The notes beneath the pieces were generated by a model. The model was not told the DNA's origin, searched no databases, and saw nothing but the letters and a program-made list of their open reading frames with translations. A DNA stretch of 64,000 nucleotides from Ensifer sp. LC163 (lineage in GTDB: Bacteria; Pseudomonadota; Alphaproteobacteria; Rhizobiales; Rhizobiaceae). A program made the position numbers and the translations under genes. This document shows, in pieces, positions 1 to 7,911 of the stretch; the first letter of the stretch is position 1, and each line of letters opens with the position of its first letter. Where the stretch lies: positions 1-64,000 of the forward strand of contig NZ_MBSS01000005.1 in NCBI RefSeq assembly GCF_001695855.1, written 5' to 3'.

Positions 1-70
1 GCGTGAGCCGGCGCGTCCTTCTTCACCTCCGCCAAAACACGGCCGTCAAAAACAACCCAATCCGCAAAAC

Positions 71-97
71 AAAACCCGCCGAAAAATCGACGGGTTT
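71..97 (-). terminator. Probable terminator of gapR
   Basis: Read on the minus strand, a short stem with a CCCG/CGGG core is followed by a T-rich run. It lies downstream of gapR, which ends at 160. Confidence 0.5.
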
Positions 98-111
98 GTC
101 AGCGGTCTGAA

Positions 112-139
112 GCCCGCCGGTGATACCGGCGGGCTTTTT
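112..139 (+). terminator. Rho-independent terminator
   Basis: A perfect 9-bp stem (GCCCGCCGG/CCGGCGGGC) with loop TGATA is followed by five T on the plus strand. It most likely ends a plus-strand transcript entering from the left of the window, convergent with gapR. Confidence 0.8.
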
Positions 140-159
140 GCTGCATATCGCAGAAGAAA

Positions 160-426
160 TTATTCTTCTTCAGCCGCGGCAGGAATCATGCCGAGCGCCT
201 GCAGATAGGTGTCGAGGATCGCTTCCTGTTCCATGCGCTCGTCGGCATCCTGCTTGCGAATGGAGATGACCTTCCGCAGGATCTTGGCGTCGAAGCCGGT
301 GGACTTGGCTTCACCGTAGACGTCCTTGATGTCGTCGGCGATGGTCTTCTTTTCTTCTTCCAGGCGCTCGATCCGTTCGATGAAAGCGCGGAGCTGGTCG
401 CGTGCGACGCCGTGTGCATCTGACAT
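160..426 (-). CDS. gapR: GapR, nucleoid-associated protein (DUF2312)
   Basis: This 88-residue protein belongs to the DUF2312/UPF0335 family. In Caulobacter GapR binds AT-rich, overtwisted DNA ahead of replication and transcription and stimulates type II topoisomerases; the family is largely alphaproteobacterial. The sequence shows the long charged N-terminal helix (about residues 10-45, [18 protein letters not shown]) and the conserved [13 protein letters not shown] segment before a second helix. The acidic AAAEEE tail is less conserved. The ATG at 426 has a GGAGA ribosome-binding site just upstream. It appears monocistronic, with a minus-strand terminator about 60 nt after the stop. Confidence 0.93.
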   Translation of the reverse strand: MSDAHGVARDQLRAFIERIERLEEEKKTIADDIKDVYGEAKSTGFDAKILRKVISIRKQDADERMEQEAILDTYLQALGMIPAAAEEE

Positions 427-596
427 GGTCTTCTCCTTTTGCGGGGAATGAAATTCTCGGGTGCCGTGACGTGCCGCGAACGGCGGCCAAGGTCAAGGGC
501 CATTGCGCAACAACGCTGGCATTTCCGTGGCGGTTGCTCGCTGCCAATGCATGTCGCGCAAAAGTGTTCAGCGGTTTTGCGATGACGACATGCACA

Positions 597-653
597 AAAA
601 CAAGAGCTTAAAGCGCAGTAAGCGAATCCTGGAGTTTGCGGCGCGCTTTAAGC
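597..653 (-). terminator. Long-stem hairpin ending the DUF1244 gene
   Basis: Perfect 11-bp arms (GCTTAAAGCGC at 606-616 and its complement at 643-653) enclose 26 nt. On the minus strand the hairpin is followed by TCTTGTTTTTG. It starts 2 nt after the DUF1244 stop, so it is a plausible terminator with an unusually long loop. Confidence 0.55.
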
Positions 654-654
654 C

Positions 655-960
655 CTATTCCTTGGGGCGGTTGGTTTCGAAGGCGGCTTTCTGCTCGCTC
701 GAGGCTTCCCTCTGGTGCAGCGTCCGCCACTCCTCATAGGGCATGCCGTAGACGATCTCGCGGGATTGCTCCTTGTCGAGCGCCACACCGGCCTCGTTGG
801 CCGCTTCGAGGTACCAGTTGGACAGACAGTTGCGGCAGAAGCCGGCGAGATTCATCAGGTCGATGTTCTGCACGTCGCTGCGCTCGCGCAAGTGCTCGAC
901 GAGACGCCGGAAGGCGGCGGCCTCGAAGGCGGTCTGCTGGTCCGGGGTAAGCTCGGTCAT
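655..960 (-). CDS. DUF1244 domain protein
   Basis: A 101-residue soluble protein of the DUF1244 family, whose function is unknown. It carries the characteristic CxxC (Cys42, Cys45, in FCRNCLSNWY) followed by an alpha-helical region with VYGMPYEEW, which suggests a metal or redox site. I chose the ATG at 960: a GAGGGAG ribosome-binding site precedes it, whereas the longer reading frame to 987 would run into the palindromic repeat at 982-1080. The repeat therefore lies in the 5' leader, 21 nt above the start. No neighbour points to a pathway. Confidence 0.85.
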   Translation of the reverse strand: MTELTPDQQTAFEAAAFRRLVEHLRERSDVQNIDLMNLAGFCRNCLSNWYLEAANEAGVALDKEQSREIVYGMPYEEWRTLHQREASSEQKAAFETNRPKE

Positions 961-981
961 GATCTTGTCTCCCTCGTCCTG

Positions 982-1080
982 CTGCATAATTCCTTAAATC
1001 GGATCCGATCTACGGAATTATGCAGCGAGTTTAAAGCGTTACAGCGTCCTTTGCGTGTCATATTTGACGCGCGGCGCTGT
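982..1080 (+). repeat. Two-module palindromic intergenic repeat, copy A
   Basis: Module 1 (982-1025) is a palindrome whose arms read CTGCATAATTCC and GGAATTATGCAG around a TTAAATCGGATCCGAT core. Module 2 (1041-1080) starts ACAGCG, ends CGCTGT and contains TTTGCGTGTCATATTTGACG. Module 2 overlaps the last codons of the gene ending at 1058. It belongs to the family of rhizobial intergenic mosaic-type elements; five more copies are in this window. Confidence 0.9.
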
Positions 1081-1873
1081 CAATGTCGTAGGCGCCGGTG
1101 CGTGACGGGTGCCGCTCGTAGCGATGCAGCTCGGGGCGGGCGTTGAGACCGGCAAGGATCGGAGCCAGGCGATCGGCCCATGCGGCAACGCCGGCCTCAT
1201 CGGAGATCAGATCCTGTCGAACCTCGATCAGGGCATGGGGAATGCCTGGTGCCATGCAGTGCCGGAACATCGTATCCCCGCGCAGGGCGCCATCATAGGG
1301 TTCGTTGTTGCCGACGACGATATCGCCCGATGCCTCGAGTTTTTCGATGAGCGGCAGGACCGCGCGCGGGTCGTTGTCCCAGAGCACGGCGGCGTCCCAT
1401 GGACGGGCGACGCCCTTCCATGCGGGCGTAAAGGAATGGATCGAGATGACCAGCGGGGCGCCGCCTGAGGCCACGGCACTGCGCTCCAGCGTCGCGGCGA
1501 CCGCACGGTGATAGGGGCGATGGAAACGGTTCAGCCGGTTGTCCCATTCCTGCTCCGTGATCGGGTGGTTTCCCGGAATGATCGCGCCGTCCGAGATCTT
1601 CATGATCAGCGTCGGATCGTCCTCGCCGCGATTGGGGTCGATCAGGAGCCGCGAGAAGCAACCGAGAACCGCCGGGGCGTCGAGCGCGGCCGAGAGCCGG
1701 CGGACCAGATGTTCGACGCCGATATCGTAGGCGATATGTCGCTGAAACGCGGCCTCCGGCAGTCCGAGCCTGCCATACTCTTCCGGCAGGCGGTTCATGG
1801 CGTGGTCGGCGAGAAGCACGAGCCCGGTTGTTGGGTTGGCTTCGATGATCTCATAGGGCGAATGGTGCTGCAT
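1058..1873 (-). CDS. N-formylglutamate amidohydrolase family protein
   Basis: The 271-residue product matches the N-formylglutamate amidohydrolase (HutG-type) family, which cleaves N-formyl-L-glutamate to formate and glutamate at the end of some histidine degradation routes. Family features visible are GLVLLADHAMNRLP near the N-terminus, RLLIDPNRGEDDP in the middle and VISIHSFTP, which carries likely metal-ligand histidines. No hut genes are nearby, so the true substrate may differ. The ATG at 1873 was preferred over the longer frame to 1969, whose extra residues look non-coding. The last seven codons and the stop (DSAARQI) lie inside repeat copy A, so the C-terminus is repeat-derived. Confidence 0.8.
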   Translation of the reverse strand: MQHHSPYEIIEANPTTGLVLLADHAMNRLPEEYGRLGLPEAAFQRHIAYDIGVEHLVRRLSAALDAPAVLGCFSRLLIDPNRGEDDPTLIMKISDGAIIPGNHPITEQEWDNRLNRFHRPYHRAVAATLERSAVASGGAPLVISIHSFTPAWKGVARPWDAAVLWDNDPRAVLPLIEKLEASGDIVVGNNEPYDGALRGDTMFRHCMAPGIPHALIEVRQDLISDEAGVAAWADRLAPILAGLNARPELHRYERHPSRTGAYDIDSAARQI

Positions 1874-2064
1874 GCCGTTCCAGTCTGCTTTCGCGCGGTG
1901 TGGTTTTGATTGCATGCGTCGGCGACATTCACAAGAAAAACGCAACTGTTTTGCGCAATCGACACCCAATTGGCCCGATGTAATCGATTAGAGTTACGTT
2001 GACTTTCCGGGCTGGCCGTCGCAAGAAAGGCCACGCAAATCAAAACGGAGTTCCATCGGAAACC

Positions 2065-2541
2065 GTGTCCAGATATCCATTTTCCAAAGCGAAGCCGGGG
2101 CTGTCGACATTGGGGGGGATCCTCCTGTTTTTCCTGGCAATTTCAGGCTCATTTCTTTTCGCCGGCGAGGCCCGTGCCGATTTTCGCGTCTGCAATGGCA
2201 CGCAAAATCTGGTCGGCGTAGCGATCGGTTACCGCGCCAAGGCAGGCTGGGTAACCGAGGGGTGGTGGCAGGTTCCCGCGACCACCTGCGCGACCCTGAT
2301 CGAGGGCGAACTCCAATCGCGATACTATTATCTCTACGCTGAAGACGCGGCCCGTGGCGGCCGCTGGACCGGCGACGTCAACATGTGCGTCGCCGAAAAC
2401 GAATTCAAGATCTCGGGCGTGCAGGACTGCTTTGCCCGCGGCTTCCAGCGGATGGGATTCAAGGAATATGACACAGGGCGGCAAGGGAGCTGGATGGTTC
2501 AGCTCTCCGACACGCCCGGCACGCAGGAAAGCCAGAATTGA
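2065..2541 (+). CDS. Secreted DUF1036 protein
   Basis: A DUF1036 family protein of unknown function. A Sec signal peptide (hydrophobic GGILLFFLAISGSFLF, cleavage after ARA) precedes the mature domain with DFRVCNGT, the family hallmark GWWQVPATTC, and four cysteines that could form two disulfides in the periplasm. No ATG is available upstream of the signal peptide; I chose GTG 2065, with a weak GGAA ribosome-binding site, over TTG 1999. The stop overlaps the pyk start as TGATG, so the two genes are probably translationally coupled. Confidence 0.75.
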   Translation: MSRYPFSKAKPGLSTLGGILLFFLAISGSFLFAGEARADFRVCNGTQNLVGVAIGYRAKAGWVTEGWWQVPATTCATLIEGELQSRYYYLYAEDAARGGRWTGDVNMCVAENEFKISGVQDCFARGFQRMGFKEYDTGRQGSWMVQLSDTPGTQESQN

Positions 2542-3980
2542 TGAAGCGGAACAGAAAAGTCAAAATCCTCGCCACGCTCGGACCGGCGTCCTCCGACGAG
2601 CAGATGATCCAGAAGCTGCACGAGGCCGGGGCTGATCTGTTCCGTATCAACATGAGCCACGCAAGCCATGAGGTGATGCGCACGCTGGTGCAGCGCATCC
2701 GCGCGGTCGAGGCGCGCTGTGGCCGCCCGATCGGCATTCTCGGCGACCTGCAGGGCCCGAAGCTGCGCGTTGGCAAGTTTGCCGAGGGGAAGGTCGAGCT
2801 GAAGGTCGGCCAGACCTTTACCCTCGACAACAAGGACGAGCCCGGCGACAGCACCCGCGTTTTCCTGCCGCACCCGGAGATCCTCGAAGCGGTCAAGCCG
2901 GGCCATCGCCTGCTGATCGACGACGGCAAGCTGCACCTGCGCGCCGAAAAGACCGACGGCGAGAGCATCGTCACGACGGTTGTCGCCGGCACGAAGATTT
3001 CCGACCGCAAGGGCGTCAGCCTGCCCGACACGCTGCTGGCCGTCGGCGTTCTGACCGACAAGGACCGCTCCGACCTCGACGCGGTTCTGGCGACCGGAGA
3101 GTTCGACTGGGTGGCGCTTTCCTTCGTCCAGCGCCCCGAGGATTTGGCCGAGGTCCGCAAGATCGCCCGTGGCCGCGTCGGCCTGATGTCCAAGATCGAA
3201 AAGCCGCAGGCGCTGGACCGCATCGACGAGATCATCGAGCTCTCCGACGCGCTGATGGTGGCGCGCGGCGACCTTGGCGTCGAGATGCCGCTCGAATCCG
3301 TCCCGGGCCTGCAGAAGCAGTTGACGCGGGCTTGTCGCCGCGCCGGCAAGCCGGTGGTCGTCGCCACGCAGATGCTGGAATCGATGATCTCGGCGCCGGT
3401 GCCGACGCGCGCTGAAGTCTCCGACGTGGCGACTGCAGTCTTTGAAGGCGCCGACGCGATCATGCTGTCGGCAGAATCGGCCTCCGGCGAGTATCCGGTG
3501 GAAGCCGTCGCCACCATGGCGTCGATTGCCAGCAACGTCGAACGCGACCCGCACTATTCCAGCATCATCTACGCTCAGCGCACGCCTCCTGAGGCAACCG
3601 GTGCCGACGCGATTTCGCTGGCGGCCCACCAGATCGCCGAGACGCTCCGGCTGTCTGCGATCGTCTGCTACACCTCGTCGGGCACGACCGGCCTTCGTGC
3701 CGCCCGCGAGCGTCCGCAGGTTCCGATCATCGCGCTTTCGCCGATCGTGCAGACCGCCCGCCGTCTTTCTGTCGTCTGGGGTCTGCATTGCGTCGTCACC
3801 GAGGATGCGACCGATCTGGACGACATGGTCAACCGCGCCTGCCGCATCGTTGCTCACGAGGGTTTCGGCAAGCCCGGCGAACGCGTGATCATCTCGGCCG
3901 GTGTGCCGCTCGGCACGCCCGGCGCCACCAACATGCTGCGCATCGCCTATATCGGCTCGGACGGCATGAGCGGTATCTGA
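2541..3980 (+). CDS. pyk: Pyruvate kinase
   Basis: Converts phosphoenolpyruvate and ADP to pyruvate and ATP in the cytoplasm. The 479 residues match the usual length. Visible motifs include KILATLGPASSD at the N-terminus, the substrate-site MSHAS, GDLQGPKLRVG, the catalytic lysine in MSKIEKPQALDRIDEII (about residue 218), metal-binding MVARGDLGVEMP, and VVVATQMLESM followed by ADAIMLSAESASGEYP. The C-terminal effector domain with CYTSSGTTGLRAARERP is present. The ATG overlaps the upstream TGA by one base, leaving little room for a separate ribosome-binding site and favouring coupling to the DUF1036 gene. Confidence 0.97.
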   Translation: MKRNRKVKILATLGPASSDEQMIQKLHEAGADLFRINMSHASHEVMRTLVQRIRAVEARCGRPIGILGDLQGPKLRVGKFAEGKVELKVGQTFTLDNKDEPGDSTRVFLPHPEILEAVKPGHRLLIDDGKLHLRAEKTDGESIVTTVVAGTKISDRKGVSLPDTLLAVGVLTDKDRSDLDAVLATGEFDWVALSFVQRPEDLAEVRKIARGRVGLMSKIEKPQALDRIDEIIELSDALMVARGDLGVEMPLESVPGLQKQLTRACRRAGKPVVVATQMLESMISAPVPTRAEVSDVATAVFEGADAIMLSAESASGEYPVEAVATMASIASNVERDPHYSSIIYAQRTPPEATGADAISLAAHQIAETLRLSAIVCYTSSGTTGLRAARERPQVPIIALSPIVQTARRLSVVWGLHCVVTEDATDLDDMVNRACRIVAHEGFGKPGERVIISAGVPLGTPGATNMLRIAYIGSDGMSGI

Positions 3981-4007
3981 CGCTCGTCGGTCGTTTCAGA
4001 ATGCGAT

Positions 4008-4044
4008 GAGGCCCCGGGAGCGTTGAATCTGCTCCTGGGGCCTC
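4008..4044. terminator. Hairpin between convergent genes
   Basis: 14-nt arms, GAGGCCCCGGGAGC and GCTCCTGGGGCCTC, separate pyk (plus) from the ester-cyclase-like gene (minus). No clear T-run follows on either strand, so termination here is a guess. Confidence 0.5.
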
Positions 4045-4051
4045 TGTCTGC

Positions 4052-4627
4052 CTATTGGGCAAGGCCGATTTGCTTCATGAAGCCCTGGTTGTCCCAGAAC
4101 AGGTATTCCTCATCCATCACACCTTCTTTGGTCCAGTGACCCAGTGTTGCCATCTGGATCTTGAACGCCTTGCCCGTCGGCTCGATCGTCTTGCCGCCGC
4201 CGATGGGCATCGGCCTGGTGAAGGTGCCTTCCATCACGCCGATGACGCCGGTCCATTCGCCTGATCCGAAGCGGACGGGATGTTGCTCGATCCGGGTGTC
4301 CGGGGCAAAGACGAACGTCGGTTTTAGCTCCTCAATGTGAGCGTCGATGCCCTTGGTGGTGTGGCCGTCGGGATAGTGCACGAGAATATCCTTTGCGTGG
4401 CTTTCGTGCAGCCTGTCCCATTTCTGGTTGGTGTAGACGTCGAAGTCGAGGGTGTCGAACGTCGCGAGATTTTTGGCGATGGTCTTTTCGCCGGCCTGAT
4501 ATTTTGCCAACTCTTCCATCAGAGCTGGCATCGCCTTTTCCGCCCCGGCATCCTGGGCGAATGCCGCGCCGGCCACGCCGCCAAGCATCAATGCCGTCGC
4601 GGCCACCGCCGAAAACACTCTTTTCAT
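4052..4627 (-). CDS. Exported ester cyclase/SnoaL-like protein
   Basis: The 191-residue product starts with a Sec signal peptide (cleavage after GAAFA) and then resembles SnoaL-like ester cyclases of the NTF2 fold: LHESHAKDILVHYPDG, followed by GIDAHIEELK and an extended beta-sheet half ending in EEYLFWDNQGFMKQIG. Members of this fold are often small secreted proteins of unknown substrate. The gene is divergent from a truncated LysR gene whose open frame begins within two bases of this start, so the original regulator and intergenic promoter have probably been deleted. Confidence 0.65.
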   Translation of the reverse strand: MKRVFSAVAATALMLGGVAGAAFAQDAGAEKAMPALMEELAKYQAGEKTIAKNLATFDTLDFDVYTNQKWDRLHESHAKDILVHYPDGHTTKGIDAHIEELKPTFVFAPDTRIEQHPVRFGSGEWTGVIGVMEGTFTRPMPIGGGKTIEPTGKAFKIQMATLGHWTKEGVMDEEYLFWDNQGFMKQIGLAQ

Positions 4628-5204
4628 GGCTGGTTCCTTTCCGTTGGCAAAGCCAATGTTCCGTCTTCACGGTGCGGCCCTCGATATCGACTTGACCGAT
4701 GTGCTTGTCGATCTCGCCCATTCCGGTGTCGACGTCGCGTTGCGCATTGCCCGCGCCCCGGGCGCCAACCTTATCGCACGCAAGATCGCACCGGTGCGGA
4801 TGATCGCCTGTGCGTCACCAGACTACCTCGCGCGCCGCGGCACACCGCGGCAACCGTCCGATCTCGGCAGCCATGAGACGCTTAGCTATTCCTATCTCTC
4901 GCTCGGGGATAGCTGGATGTTTTACGATGTCGAGGGGCGCGAGACGCAGGTTCGGATTCACCCTGTCGTGCATGCCACCAACGGTGACCTGCTTCGCGCG
5001 CTGGCACTTGCTGGTGGCGGGGTCATCGTGCAGCCGGACTTCATCGTCGAAGACGATATAGCCATGGGCCGGTTGGTCCCCCTCCTGGAAGGCTGGCATC
5101 TGAGTGCGTTCAACCTCTATGCCGTCTACCTGAGCCGACGGCATCTTTCGCCCAAGGTTCGCGTGTTCATCGATTATCTCGTCGAAACGCTCGGCAAACC
5201 ATGA
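4626..5204 (+). pseudogene. LysR-type regulator, N-terminally truncated
   Basis: The reading frame encodes only the effector-binding half of a LysR-type regulator: LDIDLTDVLVDLAHSGVDVALRI, then IACASPDYLARRGTP, HATNGDLLRALALAGGGVIVQPDF and a C-terminal LSPKVRVFIDYLVE. A typical family member has about 300 residues with a winged helix-turn-helix in the first 65. That DNA-binding part and the linker (about 110 residues) are missing, and the frame starts directly at the start of the divergent ester-cyclase-like gene. It cannot act as a normal regulator and is best read as a deletion remnant. The frame itself is intact, so the event may be recent. Confidence 0.8.
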
Positions 5205-5246
5205 AACCGCACAGGTCTCGATCGTTAGGACAAAGCTTCGTTCCAA

Positions 5247-6251
5247 TCAGAGTGCCTTGCCGTCGTTGAGCCTTTCTTCCGCAAATCTCACGGCGGCGCC
5301 CAGATCCCTGGGTTTGCCCGCGAGCTTCTCGACCGCGGCAACCACGACATCGGTGACGACGTAATCGGGCTTGTGGCCGAGGTTGCCGATCCACAGCAGT
5401 TCCGATCCGGCAATGTCGCGTGCCAGACCACGCGAATGGATATCGGCGAGCACGATGTCGTCGCTGTCGCCGCTGACGATGATCGTCGGCGCGGTGATCT
5501 CCTGATACCGCGGCGCGACCTCGCTGACATAGGCATGCAGATTGGCGACATCGACGGCGTTGTTGCGGAAGGCGAGGGGCCGCAGCACGAGGTGCGGCGC
5601 CGTCTTGTCGATGTAGTCGACGGGCCTTGGGTTTGGGTAGAAGACCGAACGCGTGCCGCTGTCGATCCGCCTGAGGCCGATCGGCGCGGCGAGCGTATGG
5701 GCGAACAGCCAGCCGACATAGGGCAGGGCCGTCAGCCGGTAATACCAGTCGATGCCGCCTGGCCAGGGATGGGTCGCCGGCGCCAGCAGGATGAGACCGG
5801 TCGTCTTCTCCGGATGGCGAAGGGCGAAGCTTGCGGCGATCGCCCCGCCGAAGGAGTGGCCGACGATGATCGCCCGGGTGATGCCTCTCTTCTCCATCAG
5901 CTTTGCGATCGCGTCCGCCTGGCCGTCGGGGCGGTCGTTCGCCCGCCCGCCGCGTTCAGAGTAGCCGTGGCCCGGCCGATCGACGAACAGCATCTCCGCG
6001 CGGCCCTCGAAGGCAGGAGCAAAGGCATGCAGCTGATCGAGCAGGTTACCACTGGCGCCATGGATGAAGACGAGCGGCGCCAGGTCGGCCCTTGCCTTAG
6101 CCGGGAGGTGGACGCTGTTCATGCGGAAGCCGCCGACGTCGATCAGTTCGCCCGCGTTCGGGAACCGCGCACTGATGTCGCGTGCACTGCGCAGGCTGTA
6201 AACGATGCCCGCGAGCGTGAGGGTAACGATGAACAGGGCGGCTAGAAACAT
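5247..6251 (-). CDS. Alpha/beta hydrolase
   Basis: This 334-residue protein has an N-terminal hydrophobic segment (residues 2-20, probably a membrane anchor) followed by an alpha/beta-hydrolase fold. The oxyanion motif FIHGASG is at about 62-68, the nucleophile elbow GHSFGG at 131-136 (Ser133), the likely acid in SGDSDD and the histidine in NLGHKPDY. The substrate cannot be told from sequence; esterase, lactonase or haloperoxidase-like members all look like this. Repeat copy B lies about 45 nt upstream of the start. Confidence 0.85.
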   Translation of the reverse strand: MFLAALFIVTLTLAGIVYSLRSARDISARFPNAGELIDVGGFRMNSVHLPAKARADLAPLVFIHGASGNLLDQLHAFAPAFEGRAEMLFVDRPGHGYSERGGRANDRPDGQADAIAKLMEKRGITRAIIVGHSFGGAIAASFALRHPEKTTGLILLAPATHPWPGGIDWYYRLTALPYVGWLFAHTLAAPIGLRRIDSGTRSVFYPNPRPVDYIDKTAPHLVLRPLAFRNNAVDVANLHAYVSEVAPRYQEITAPTIIVSGDSDDIVLADIHSRGLARDIAGSELLWIGNLGHKPDYVVTDVVVAAVEKLAGKPRDLGAAVRFAEERLNDGKAL

Positions 6252-6295
6252 TGTCTTGGCGGCTCCTCTTGTTCGGCAGTGTCCGCAGACATCTA

Positions 6296-6398
6296 CTGCA
6301 TAATTCCCTAAATCGGATCCGATTTAAGGATAAAATTATGCAGCAAGTTTAAAGCGCTACGACGTCCTTTGCGTGTCCAAATAGACGCGCGGCGCTGT
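6296..6398 (+). repeat. Two-module palindromic repeat, copy B
   Basis: Module 1 occupies 6296-6343 with CTGCATAATT/AATTATGCAG ends and the core CGGATCCG. Module 2 follows to about 6398 and contains TTTGCGTGTC and AGACGCGCGGCGCTGTA. Module 2 encodes, on the minus strand, the final residues and stop of the gene ending at 6357. Confidence 0.88.
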
Positions 6399-6878
6399 AA
6401 AGCCGAGCCATCGTGGCCAGATTTCGTCGACTGCGCGCTCACGAGCCCGAATAAACTCCGGCAGTGCCGTGTCGCGGGCGCCGTTGCCGTAGCGGCGATC
6501 GTGCCGATCGGTGATGAGGATGGGAGGGGCGCCGAACTGGTCGGCGGTAATGTCGACAATGAGGTCCCCGCACTCGACCCAGGCGTGGCTTTGCCAGCCG
6601 GTGTCGCTGAGGAAGCCGAAATCGCCCAGCGCCGCCCCCGACGGTGACAGACGGGGCGTGCCGCTTGCCCACGAAGCCTCGAAACCGTCAGCCGTCAGGG
6701 CACGCGACAGAAACAGGCTTGTCCGTCCGCATGTCCATTGGCCGCATGTCCATTGGGAGGGCGTGGTCGGCGCATCGCCTTTCCAGGCGCTATGCCATTC
6801 CAGCCAGATCGGCTCCATGAACTGGCGCGCGGCTACGGCAAGGTCGCGAACGGCGGCCAGTTCCGTAGAAGGCGTCAT
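6357..6878 (-). CDS. Transglutaminase-like conserved protein
   Basis: A 173-residue protein with the outline of a papain/transglutaminase-type fold: a cysteine in WTCGRTSLFLSRAL (Cys50, with a duplicate Cys45), a histidine in SHAWVE (His98) and an aspartate in VDITADQFG (Asp109). That spacing fits a Cys-His-Asp triad, but no substrate is known to me. A 15-bp direct tandem duplication at 6727-6756 repeats QWTCG, doubling the putative nucleophile. The C-terminal residues PRVYLDTQRTS and the stop are encoded by repeat copy B. The stop lies about 100 nt from the next minus-strand gene. Confidence 0.6.
   Translation of the reverse strand: MTPSTELAAVRDLAVAARQFMEPIWLEWHSAWKGDAPTTPSQWTCGQWTCGRTSLFLSRALTADGFEASWASGTPRLSPSGAALGDFGFLSDTGWQSHAWVECGDLIVDITADQFGAPPILITDRHDRRYGNGARDTALPEFIRARERAVDEIWPRWLGFTAPRVYLDTQRTS
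6727..6756. repeat. 15-bp perfect tandem duplication inside a CDS
   Basis: The unit CCGCATGTCCATTGG occurs twice head to tail, in frame, and duplicates five residues (QWTCG) at the putative active-site cysteine of the transglutaminase-like protein. Confidence 0.95.
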
Positions 6879-6913
6879 CGCGGGGTCCGTGCTTGCTTCG
6901 GCATCTGTCCCGA

Positions 6914-7528
6914 CTACGTCTTGCTGCCTGCAAGCTTTTCGGTCAGTTCGCCCAGTTGCTCCTGCGCCCTGCGATCGGCGGGATAGATCTCCAGGAACTG
7001 CTCCCAGGCCCGTAGCGCCAGCTCATCCTTGCCGGCGGAGCCGAGGATCGCGGCCATGCCGGCGAGCGCGCCGAAGTGGCGCGGCTCGAGTGACAGGACA
7101 TGATTGATGTCCGACATCGACTTGCGATAGTTGCCCATCGTGTAGTGCAGGGTCGCGCGGCGGTTCCAGCCTTCGACGTAGCTGGGTGCAAGCGTGATGA
7201 CCTGGTCGAGGATATCGAGGGCGGCCGCCTGCTTGTTGTCGGTGATCGACTTGTCGGCCCACTGCATCAGCAGGTTGACCGTCGCGCTGCCGGAATCCTG
7301 CCATTCCAGGCGGATCTGGTTGGCGAGTTCGCGCGCCTTGTCGGCGTCCCGTTCCTTCTTCAGGTCGGAGAACAGGGCGTCCAGGCGTTGCTTGGGGGTG
7401 GTGAGGCTGGCGGCCTCGGTTTCCGGCGCTGGTTCTGCGGCGAAACTCAGGGTGCCGGCTCCAACAGAGGCGGCGAGAAGGGCGAAACACGCCAGAATCA
7501 AGGGCACAAAAACTCGCATGGCGAGCAT
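6914..7528 (-). CDS. Exported tetratricopeptide-repeat protein
   Basis: The 204-residue product has a signal peptide (hydrophobic VFVPLILACFALLAASVGAG, cleavage near FAA) and at least two TPR units: AAALDILDQVITLAPSYVEG followed by WNRRATLHYTMGNYRKSMSD, then HVLSLEPRHFGALAGMAAIL and an ELALRAWEQFLEIYP segment. TPR proteins mediate protein contacts; a periplasmic location is likely but the partner is unknown. It precedes the transglutaminase-like gene by 35 nt on the same strand, so they probably form an operon. The start may instead be the ATG at 7519. Confidence 0.75.
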   Translation of the reverse strand: MLAMRVFVPLILACFALLAASVGAGTLSFAAEPAPETEAASLTTPKQRLDALFSDLKKERDADKARELANQIRLEWQDSGSATVNLLMQWADKSITDNKQAAALDILDQVITLAPSYVEGWNRRATLHYTMGNYRKSMSDINHVLSLEPRHFGALAGMAAILGSAGKDELALRAWEQFLEIYPADRRAQEQLGELTEKLAGSKT

Positions 7529-7609
7529 GTTAGCTCGCCACGGAATAAGATCAAAATCAATTTTGGGACATCGCCGAAGCGAGGTGCCAAACAGAAACCA
7601 GTCGGAGCC

Positions 7610-7735
7610 TCAGCCCTGACGTGCCTTGAAGCGCGGGTTCTGCTTATTGATGATGTAAATACGGCCCTTGCGACGAACCAGACGGTTTTCGCGGTGGCGG
7701 GTCTTCAGCGACTTGAGCGAATTCTTGATCTTCAT
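7610..7735 (-). CDS. rpmJ: 50S ribosomal protein L36, zinc-free type
   Basis: A 41-residue basic protein, [20 protein letters not shown] and onward, typical of the longer C-minus L36 paralogue. L36 binds 23S rRNA in the large subunit. The zinc ribbon ligands of canonical L36 (three Cys and one His) are absent: there is no cysteine. The ATG at 7735 gives the family length; upstream in-frame codons to 7792 are leader. A consensus-like promoter (7830-7858) and a leader hairpin precede it. Confidence 0.93.
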   Translation of the reverse strand: MKIKNSLKSLKTRHRENRLVRRKGRIYIINKQNPRFKARQG

Positions 7736-7793
7736 TTTCCTGATCCGCAGGTTTCGGGGAAACAAAATTCGCCCGGTATTTCTAACAATCAAA

Positions 7794-7813
7794 AGCGCGC
7801 CATGCAGCGCGCT
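7794..7813 (-). promoter_or_regulatory. Hairpin in the rpmJ leader
   Basis: Inverted repeat AGCGCG/CGCGCT with an 8-nt loop lies between the predicted promoter and the rpmJ start, about 60 nt above the ATG. Autogenous control of ribosomal protein genes often uses leader structure, but nothing here proves it. Confidence 0.35.
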
Positions 7814-7829
7814 CCGTAAGGTGGGATGG

Positions 7830-7858
7830 CAAATACCGTGTCACCCCAGTTGTGTCAA
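7830..7858 (-). promoter_or_regulatory. Sigma-70 type promoter of rpmJ
   Basis: On the minus strand TTGACA (7858-7853) is followed after exactly 17 nt by TATTTG (7835-7830). The predicted transcript starts near 7822, giving a leader of about 85 nt before the rpmJ ATG. Confidence 0.6.
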
Positions 7859-7911
7859 CCGCAAGACACCGGATTTTGGCGCCTTGCCCCGCATTTCTGT
7901 GGCTTTCAGGC

